Origin: Schizochytrium sp. TIO01
Taxonomy: Eukaryota > Sar > Bigyra > Thraustochytrida > Thraustochytriidae
Length of the DNA: 64,000 nt
Assembly: GCA_004764695.1 (NCBI GenBank)
Contig: SMSO01000031.1
Coordinates: forward strand, 7,497,261-7,561,260
Direction: 5' to 3'
Below the pieces are notes generated by a model. That model was not told where the DNA came from, made no database searches, and saw only the letters and a list, made by a program, of their open reading frames with translations. This document shows, one piece after another, positions 55,990 through 64,000 of this stretch. Position 1 is the first letter of the stretch, and each line of letters begins with the position of its first letter. The position numbers and the translations under genes were made by a program.

Positions 55990-57183
55990 TTGGGTATGAG
56001 AATGGTTATGCCCATCTCCGCTGAAGGGTACGAAATGACTGATGAGTTCAACAGGAAATTCAACGTGAAGGATGAGATACAGGAGTATCCTTGTGGGCAA
56101 GGGATGGATGAGGAAACATATGGCACAGAAGTAGGACTTCAGTTGAACCAGCCTGCTTCTAATTATTTTCAGTCTATACATCCCAATACGACGATGAGCT
56201 TTGGCAACCCCAACGCAAACTTGTTTGCCTTGGGGCAAAATTCATCCAATACTCATATCTCACACATCGGAGCAGCGACGCCCCCTACAAACATGCAGCA
56301 GAATTACCATTTGCAAACAAACTACAACCATACAAGCATGCTAATTCGCTCTACGAGTAATCACGAGAGCTCTGACGTATCTACATACTCAATAAACATT
56401 GACCGAACTCAGAGCAACATGGAACAGACTTTGCCTGTGAGCATAGAGGTCATCACACGCCTCTTTAGCTCCGCTCAAGAAGGACTCCCCGCTTATCTTG
56501 ACAACAAGTCTGATAGCACAAAGTCTCGTATGCAGTCCACAATCCAGTACTCAGACACCCTTCTCACAATTTTGAAGAGTATTAAGGCAACAAAAGGCAA
56601 TGGATTAAGTCTGCCTTCCCCAGACCTCTTGAAGAACCTATATGCTTTTGCTCAAAGCCTGTCCTGTAGCATTGATCCAAGGGTGCATACATCCCAGCAT
56701 GCGCTACTCCACGAAAAGCTTCGAGTTGCACAGAGAGACCCGGCTATAGCTCGACAATGGGCTGCACTAGCGGGTACGCTCGATGGTATTAACGTGTACA
56801 TGCAGTGGCCTGGCTGCCGCAAGAATCGAAACCACTATCCCAAATATAACAAAGTGTCGGTGCCACACGTGTGGCAAGCCCTTGGTTATGTCACAGACAA
56901 ATCGAGGCTCCCATCATTCATCATGGAATCTCTGTCTAAGGTCCCACTTATGGGTACTTGGCCATTGCTTGACTTTTTCTACCTCCCTGAGACTAAAGAC
57001 CCTGAAAGCCTCATCCAAAAATTATACCAATGGATTGCTGGTATTTTAGTATACGGTCATAGTTTAGAGAGCACTTCAAACGGAATGCAGTTTTCTTCTC
57101 AAAAGAGGCCTCGGCCGGCATCAAACGCACACGACGCATCATCCCAATTATCAGAACCCTCTAAACAAGCCCGCATTGATTAA
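55990..57183 (+). CDS. Gene E: free-standing relative of the helical domain
   Basis: The first codon of the open frame (55990) is TTG; the first ATG is at 55996 (MRMVMPIS, with two more ATGs within 12 bases), giving about 395 residues. Residues 1-145 are Asn/Gln/Ser-rich and disordered-looking. Residues about 151-355 form a mostly helical domain ending QWIAGILVYGHSLE, which parallels QWCAAVLYSYEVRG of gene C and RWCAAILYEYRHVK of gene A. As in the others it is followed by a basic cluster (QKRPRPAS, 371-378), likely a nuclear localisation signal, and a short tail. The match over the rest of the domain is weak, so the kinship rests on the end motif, the basic patch, the position in the protein and the locus. 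No TIR/HET, TPR or receiver part is present. It is intronless and on the opposite strand to its relatives. Confidence 0.8.
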   Translation: MGMRMVMPISAEGYEMTDEFNRKFNVKDEIQEYPCGQGMDEETYGTEVGLQLNQPASNYFQSIHPNTTMSFGNPNANLFALGQNSSNTHISHIGAATPPTNMQQNYHLQTNYNHTSMLIRSTSNHESSDVSTYSINIDRTQSNMEQTLPVSIEVITRLFSSAQEGLPAYLDNKSDSTKSRMQSTIQYSDTLLTILKSIKATKGNGLSLPSPDLLKNLYAFAQSLSCSIDPRVHTSQHALLHEKLRVAQRDPAIARQWAALAGTLDGINVYMQWPGCRKNRNHYPKYNKVSVPHVWQALGYVTDKSRLPSFIMESLSKVPLMGTWPLLDFFYLPETKDPESLIQKLYQWIAGILVYGHSLESTSNGMQFSSQKRPRPASNAHDASSQLSEPSKQARID

Positions 57184-59535
57184 TCGCTGTTATACAAAAA
57201 TTAAAACTATTGCTGTGCAACAACAATTAAGTGTCTTGCACAGCATAGTCATACATGTTCATGCCAGCTGACAATCTACTTTTGTATCAATTGAATTGAA
57301 TACCTTTGCAATCTGCTTGCGACAAATTCCACGTTAAAAATTGTTTGATATCTTCTTGTTGTTCGGCCTAGAGATGACCCCCACTATTATAAATATTCTT
57401 TGTCTACCCGCATCGTTTTTACTCACTTGCCTCAAACTAATCGCGCAAACAATGCCCCACTTCGCGGACTACATGATTTATGTGAATAGTATATGATCCT
57501 TCTAGGAATGGTCATTCTCAACCAACATCTTTCTCATTCTGTTAAAGAAAAGAAAGGGCCACCTGTATCTGTATCTTTATGATAGATTAAGCACAGTCTC
57601 TCTTATTATCATGAGTGAGTTTGCCTATAAATCGCCGCATGCGCACGACCAGCAGTCTCTTCTTTTTCTATACTTTTTGTATAATGATGATCCACAGAAG
57701 TAGGAACAAATTTTACATTTACTAAGATATACGTAGGAGTCAAATCCACATGCTGCATTCCATTAACGACCCGAGTGCTGGTCTTCACCTTCAGTTTAGA
57801 ACTGGCAGTTCAATCTTATGCAGAGAAACAAACCGTTGCAGAAGATGTTCCAACAAGCTCTGTCTCTATCAAATACATTCAGATAGAAGTATTAGAACTA
57901 GACTCTGTAGAAACCGCATCGTACATACATCGACCCAAATTTTCTTCAGTTTAACTGGGCTTCTGTCTGTCTTTACTATCTCGACAACAGGTGGAAGAAA
58001 ACTCCTAGTGAACGATTTGAATATCTAGCTAGAGAACAACGTTTTTTCACCACGAAGGTCATGACTTAGATTAGATAAATGCTACGTACTACTCTAAACC
58101 TTTGGCTTGATCAAGAAACCTTGATCAAGAGTCAAGAGATACTATGTAGGAGTAATCAAAGCTTTGTTTGGCAAAACGGTTTCTTCGCTTAATAGATCCT
58201 ACTACTTTATCTAATCGATTTTTGCCTTGACTTCTATATTAAAATAATAATAATCATAATATATATATATGGGCACATATATTCGCCACAGGTGCTACCT
58301 GCCTACTATCGTCATGAACCAATACCAAGAAACATTTGCAACATCAAAAACAATGAGAAGAAAAATTTCCAGGATTGAACCTGATATTTTCTTCTATTTC
58401 GTTTGAAAGACCGTAGCTACTCTTGCATGTGAATTGTCCTTCCACTGTCAGCCAGCACAGAAAGGTGTTCAATGAGACGTAACGGAAAGAGTTAACAACA
58501 TATTTGCTTGATCTGGACAACAAAACAAATAATAGAAGGCAGAAGCACTTCCAGAGTTTAATTCATTGAGGGAAAACGTCTCCACAACCAATAAAAAGAC
58601 GATAGTCTGGGAATAAATAGTTTTAATATAGGGATATGCTGGTATTCATTTACCCCCTTTCTCTATTTCTAAAGCTAGTATTTCAGAAATTGCGTCTTCA
58701 ATAAACGCTTGTTAAATTTAACCAACTGCATGTTAGAGCAAGCATTTGCGAAGAAATAAAAGAGCCTTAACAACGTTCTTTCTGGATATTTGAAAAAGGT
58801 AAAAAATGATCTCAACAGCTGCAGTTTCGAGCTGCAGTTTCTCAACCTTTTATAGACAGGACTTGTCTTTAAAACGTGAATTGTCTAGGTTCGGCCGCAA
58901 GAGCAGTAACTCATACCCGCATGCCACTTAAATTATTCATATGTTAGCAAAGGCAAACCAATGAAACACTAAAAATATCCGAGAATAGTGGGTTCATGAG
59001 TGGACAATCTAGATTTGTTTTTAAGCACCCACGCACACATTTAACAACACAGATTCTACAAGTTCCCTTCCACCATCAAGCTCGATTTTTATTCAGGTAT
59101 AACGGCCATAATTTTGTGTGAGTTTGACCCTGGCACAACAATTGAACGCATGAGCCTCTGGTGTGTGAGAATGGAGTGACTATTTGCTCAAAAACTCAAG
59201 AAATACTCCCCAGTTGTGAACCGCTGTTAGAGTAAAGGAATTGATATATGGTGTCACTGAGGTCAAACGAATTTTTTCATCGTATAATATGCATTATGTG
59301 CACCTACCTAGGGACTAGGACGGTAGAGTGAAAGCAGTTCCCTTTCGACTTCCTCCTTTTTAGAAATGCTACGCAGTCTTGCAGAAAGCAAAGTAGAAAC
59401 AGTTTGTAATATTACAGAAACCATCATGTTTGGTCATCTTCAAAGAATAACTTGGGTGGTAGCCAATCCTAATCTCGCAACAGATTGTATATATATCACC
59501 GTATACATTAAAAGAGCTCACAAATCAAATATATT
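57184..59535. other. Intergenic region between genes E and F
   Basis: AT-rich. An ATTAAA about 17 bases after the stop of gene E could serve as its poly(A) signal. I see no supported gene or RNA. Confidence 0.45.
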
Positions 59536-60477
59536 TCATAAACTCTTAAACTTATTGAAGTGATCTTCATACTTGGCCTGAAATTCAACAGGTAAATCTT
59601 CCATTCTTTTGTGGGTTTTGGCGTGAACCCTCAAAGGGGGAGGGGCCTTGGATGGAGTGACTTGGATATTAGCCGTTCCGAATTCACAAGACAAGTCTAG
59701 GTGGAATTCATTTGGCTTGCGAGCATGCCGTGGGAAAAGCGAGAGACCTTGAAGTAGCACTGCAATGTCCAATTTGATCCGTTTCATATCACAGAGTTCT
59801 GCCTTGGATGAGTTTAATTTAATGAGACTGTGAGAGTCATCTTTACAAGATGGAATATAGCACGTCCCCAAAAGAGTGAAAATAATTGTCGACGAAACGT
59901 GGCCTTCCTTGTAGGTGAAATGGTTATTGGAGTCTTGGCTCTTCCCAACTTGAAGCATTGAATTGCCTCTTAGGGTGAGCTTTACAGTAGATGGTGGCAC
60001 ATCTCCTGTATATTCTAATACCATACGCATGTGTCTGTATCTTGCGTACGAGTAATAGACTGGTAGATTGTCATGACAAAGAAGGCTTCGAATGGAAGGC
60101 ATAACCTTCCCAAGTTCACTTTGAGCAATTTGAAAGGGTTCTTCATTCGTGAATGCAGGACTTTGAGGCATTTCTATAGTAGGGTATATTCTACCTTGGT
60201 AATAGTTTGGGTCAATCTTATCATGATTTTCTGACTCATCGAAATAGGCCTCAGGAGTTGTTGGATCTACACACAAACTTCCCTGGCCAGAAAAGACTGA
60301 GGAGATATCCATGTCTTCGTCAATTATGCCAGCCAAACCTTCAATTGTCATAATGCTGCTCGAAGACAGTTGCTTTTTGAACAATGGCTTAAACATGGAC
60401 AAATCCGATTCTAAATCCTGACTCAATGTTCTTGAACGTTTCTGCGAAAGAACCTTGCTCTCGTCGAAGCATTGCAT
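59536..60477 (-). CDS. Gene F: unrecognised 313-residue protein, possibly beta-rich
   Basis: An intact frame from an ATG at 60477 to a stop at 59536. The N-terminal 120 residues are Ser/Asp/Glu-rich, with an early basic segment (SQKRSR at 11-16) and FKPLFKKQL. From about residue 125 the sequence alternates short hydrophobic strands with turns, for example MRMVLEYTGDVPPSTVKLTL and EFHLDLSCEFGTANIQV, suggesting a beta-sandwich-like domain of about 150 residues. The C-terminus (KTHKRMEDLPVEFQ...) is charged and helical. I do not recognise the family. Clean coding character, a matching low-complexity N-terminus and the location near gene E suggest that it is expressed, perhaps in the nucleus. Similarity to the beta-rich stretch in gene D (about 335-440 of its N-terminal part) is possible but unproven. 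Confidence 0.75.
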   Translation of the reverse strand: MQCFDESKVLSQKRSRTLSQDLESDLSMFKPLFKKQLSSSSIMTIEGLAGIIDEDMDISSVFSGQGSLCVDPTTPEAYFDESENHDKIDPNYYQGRIYPTIEMPQSPAFTNEEPFQIAQSELGKVMPSIRSLLCHDNLPVYYSYARYRHMRMVLEYTGDVPPSTVKLTLRGNSMLQVGKSQDSNNHFTYKEGHVSSTIIFTLLGTCYIPSCKDDSHSLIKLNSSKAELCDMKRIKLDIAVLLQGLSLFPRHARKPNEFHLDLSCEFGTANIQVTPSKAPPPLRVHAKTHKRMEDLPVEFQAKYEDHFNKFKSL

Positions 60478-63400
60478 CTTGTATAAGAGTGTTTATATGA
60501 CACTAGTCTTCCGTTCTAGACTTTCGTTTTTGATGTTATGGATTTGCTGCTCTAATATCTCACGTGCAATTTTTGAAGCATCACCTCGGTTTTACTTACC
60601 TGATACGGTAATCCTCGCAGTGCTTAAAGAACATCCCGGTGTGCGGATAATCACCTTTTTTAAAACATTGAAAACGATGAAAAAGCATCATTTTAGCCAT
60701 AGTACCTAACAGAACCGAAGGCTCTTACTTTGCCTATTGTTCGGCGCGTGCAACTGCGTTGATGAAAACTATTACTAAGCCCATATGCACAAATCCTTTT
60801 CGACATATTATTTAAAGTATGACTTTAAAAAAAAAAAAAAAAAAGTCTGGGTAGTAAAGCATACTACTTACCCTACCTACCTACTCTCACGATTTTATTT
60901 CTTTTTCACTACTAATGTTAGGGAATGTTTTTCATTTTCTTGTTCTTTTAAAAAATTAAAGTTGTTTCCAAAAAATAAGATAAAAATGTGTACATTTTAC
61001 AAGTAGCTAATAATACCCTCCATACATTGCCTTATAAATAAGTCTATATCTTCTTATCGAGATAATTTAAATCTTTAAGTGCTCTTCTTTAGAGGTTTTT
61101 ACTAAATTTTGTCGAATGTCTGGACCACGCTGTCATTTATCACAACATTGATAATATCTTTTCCACTTCTCCAACCTGACCGCGTAAGCTACGTGATGTG
61201 AAACATGAAATATAATATACATTAGGCCTGTATAGAAGGTGAGCAGAAATATAAAAACGAGGTCAGGCTAAGAATTGCTCAATCGCATGATAACACCCTC
61301 TCTTCCCTTCAAAGCAGTATTCACTCTGTAGTGACAGGCATCGACATACATGTAGGGCAAGTATGTATTTTTGGACATGTGGCACAAACGAGCAGAGCTG
61401 ATTGTTCACTTTATTACGTGATATCACTTCATGGCATCAAATATTGCCTGAAAGAGCCAGAGGAAAAGCGACTTATTTACTTATTTACTTATTTACTCAT
61501 TCCTAGCGATTTATACTTTTGCAATTAGGAAAAACTAACATCTTCTAAATAACAAATAGGCCCCTAGGTAATACTATGACTTCTTGTTGATTGAAAGGAT
61601 GGTGCGAAGGTCTCTCAGCAAGCCCTCCACTGCCACACAAGACAGTGTTACGTAATTCTATGAGACAGTAATGAAGTATATGCACTAACTAGGAACCATG
61701 TGGCAACATTTGCTACTCTTGATAGAAACTACAGCCAAAATGTATGGCAAGCCGAAAGAGGGGAACCGAGAAAAGCGAGTTGGTGGAAACGTTTTGAAGA
61801 GACATTCACTGGCGAATACTAGCTCTCTGATTGTGATATTTCTGACATTCTATGGACGGTAAATTGGCGACATATGTTCGGAGTCTTACTTTTACAAGTT
61901 GTTAGTTTGACTCTCTCTTTTAATAATTTCTTTTTACATAGGAATTTGTTTTTGAAGGCCAGGGAACATCTCAATGACTGATATCGGTGACTCAACATAT
62001 ACTTAAACCTGCACACTCAGTTGCTAGAACTTGAACTTACACCTAGGATCAACAATGAATATCGAGTTGATCAAAATAAGGATGTACATTCCCTCGCGTA
62101 AAGACGTCCGCTAATCAAGAAGTCCCTTTCTTGCCTTCCAATGACCTTTCAGCTCGAATTGCCGGAACTCCGGAGAATAGAGTAAATGTTTCAAATGAAG
62201 TTAAACCTAAGTCTCCCTAGGCCTAATTGAATTGGATGTTTTTGTCTTCAAGTTCGTCTTCAATTTGATATATGTCTCTTCTTGCCTGGTTGAGCTTTTT
62301 TGTAAAGTGAGTTGCAAGTAACAAGAAGAGACATATGAATTATAAATGAAAGGTGCCCATGACTTGTAAACATTGAAATGCACCCTATAGATGTTCCTTG
62401 TTGTTTGTTATGCATCAGTAAAGTATTTTCGACTGGTCTGCTCATTCAATCGGCCTTATGCATAAAGTTCACATAAATCTAGGGACCTGTTATTTAGCTG
62501 CTAACCATGAAAACTTCGTGAAAAAGGTTGCAGAAACAGATGGAAGCTATATCTATTCAGAGACTTACTTTTTAAGGTGATCAATTCGTTTCTAGTTCAT
62601 ATTTGCATTGAATTGGAGAATCGAATCAGGAGATTAAAGCAACCCAGTAATGTAGAGAAGGATTCTGTAGACTAAGTCTTTCATTTTCTACATCAAGATA
62701 GGCAAGGCTCAGCCTCGATTATTAGTCTGTGAGAATACTGAACGTGTTAAAATAACCCATTCTCATCACTCTACTTTATTTATTTATTTTCAAAGAGGTT
62801 TGACCTTTTTTTTCTTTGTTTCTTTTATCTTAATATTTGTTCATTGAACAACATTCTCTTTTTTTTTTCTTTTTTCTTTTTTTGAATTAGGATGATTTTT
62901 TTTCTTTCTTTTTTTTGTTAACATACACATTTTTACAACTATTTATTTTGAGAAAAAAAAATGAAAAACATTTAAATCAATAGAAAAGCGATTTCAAAAT
63001 GCTATGAATATTTTATAATTATTGTTGTTGACTTGATAAAAGAGGACTTGAAAAAAAGTCATAAACGTCTTTCTCAAATTTGTTCTTGGTTTTAGCAAGA
63101 ATACACGATAATTACTCTCCTCCAATGCAAATATTTGAGTCCACTTCCACTGAGTCTCCTCACAAGGTATACACAATAGTGCTCTATAGATGCGCATTAA
63201 CTATGACTCTATTTGTTAAATCGCATAGAAACTAAGACCAGACTATTCAACCTTGGCAAAATTACTTACGTTTCTGCGCTTGGGCAATTAAAATAACGCG
63301 ATATTAGATAATTGAATGAAATGCATTTTGGATAGAGAAGTATTTCCTGGTTTTGGGATATTGGTTTAAAGACTTAATTACTGCATAAATTAATAATCAA

Positions 63401-64000
63401 TCAAGGAAAGCAAGCAAGCAATTTTGAGCATATTCTCAAAACTTTTGGGACGAAATAGGAGAAATGGTCTCAAATTTAAAGCTACTCGATAATAACTAGT
63501 GCAAAACATCTGCCTAACACATCCAAAAAGGTTATTTGAGGTTCTTGCTTTAGTTGCTTTATTTTGATAAAGGAACGCAACCAAAATACTGACTCCCCTA
63601 TAACTGGTTAGTTAAATTACAGCAGCTTCTGAACTTCAGTTGATATGAACACAATGTAATCTCAGGCTCATCTTGACCTTTAGCTGCTATCTAAGTAGCT
63701 AGAGCATCATATCCTAGCGTAAAGAGTTCGGAAGATGAAAGATCATATTTAGAAAACATTAAAATGACATGAATGAAGGCTTCTCTGAATCGTTCTTGTA
63801 AATAGTTTGGGGTCGATAGAGTAGCTGTGAGTAAAATATATAGAAGGAAAGTTGGGAAGCCTATATGTTTTGGCATATCTCGTGAATTTGATGATTGAAT
63901 ATCAACTGGAAAGTCTTACAAATCCACAATTTAAGAAGTGCCACTATTTTACTTGTGAACTTCACATAGCAAATCTTTAGTTATGTGAAGTAGCGCGCGA
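60478..64000. other. AT-rich right end without a supported gene
   Basis: It contains an A-tract near 60829-60844, a TTTAC repeat at 61472-61498 and very T-rich DNA at about 62780-62960. Open frames are short and unlike coding DNA. Confidence 0.45.
61472..61498. repeat. Short ACTTATTT octamer repeat
   Basis: Three tandem copies of an 8-bp unit containing TTTACTTA. Confidence 0.75.

Overview
The window looks like nuclear DNA from an intron-poor microbial eukaryote. It has long uninterrupted reading frames of 300 to 1600 codons, polyglutamine and polyserine tracts, long AT-rich intergenic spaces, very long tetranucleotide microsatellites, and AATAAA-type poly(A) signals just after two stop codons. 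There are no operons, Shine-Dalgarno sites or CRISPR arrays. The protein families recall uncharacterised proteins of algae and other protists. A stramenopile such as a labyrinthulomycete is my best guess, from general impression only.

Layout. 1-9056 holds no supported gene but many simple repeats, including about 60 copies of ATAC, and a GC-rich left end. 9057-34172 is the core: three large paralogous genes on the minus strand (A, about 9057-13842; B, about 15449-19811; D, about 29254-34157), with a fourth related minus-strand gene, C (23991-26906), between B and D. 34173-55989 is a gene-poor stretch of about 22 kb. Gene E (55996-57183, plus) is another relative, and gene F (59536-60477, minus) is an unrecognised protein. 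60478-64000 has no supported gene.

The core family. A, B and D share one order of parts: a low-complexity N-terminus (with in-frame tandem repeats in A and D); a helical domain ending in [KR]W[CL]AA[IV]L; a basic KR-rich patch; a hydrophobic segment; a GVSxxFL helix; a TIR/HET-like domain with the blocks WFGxxTDYVCxAW, W[LVI]DxxAxxQ and WCW[YF]E; a conserved RMLGD[LM]F motif; TPR-like repeats; and a C-terminal region resembling a degenerate two-component receiver. C and E carry the helical domain without the TIR/HET, TPR or receiver parts. This suggests a locus encoding NLR-like or other signalling proteins together with free copies of their N-terminal domain. The immune or cell-death role is inference only.

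Each of the three large genes is split into two overlapping frames (A +1, B +1, D -1). In A the cause can be seen as one extra base relative to two other copies of the same repeat. Residual assembly errors or early decay explain all three better than a shared recoding signal.
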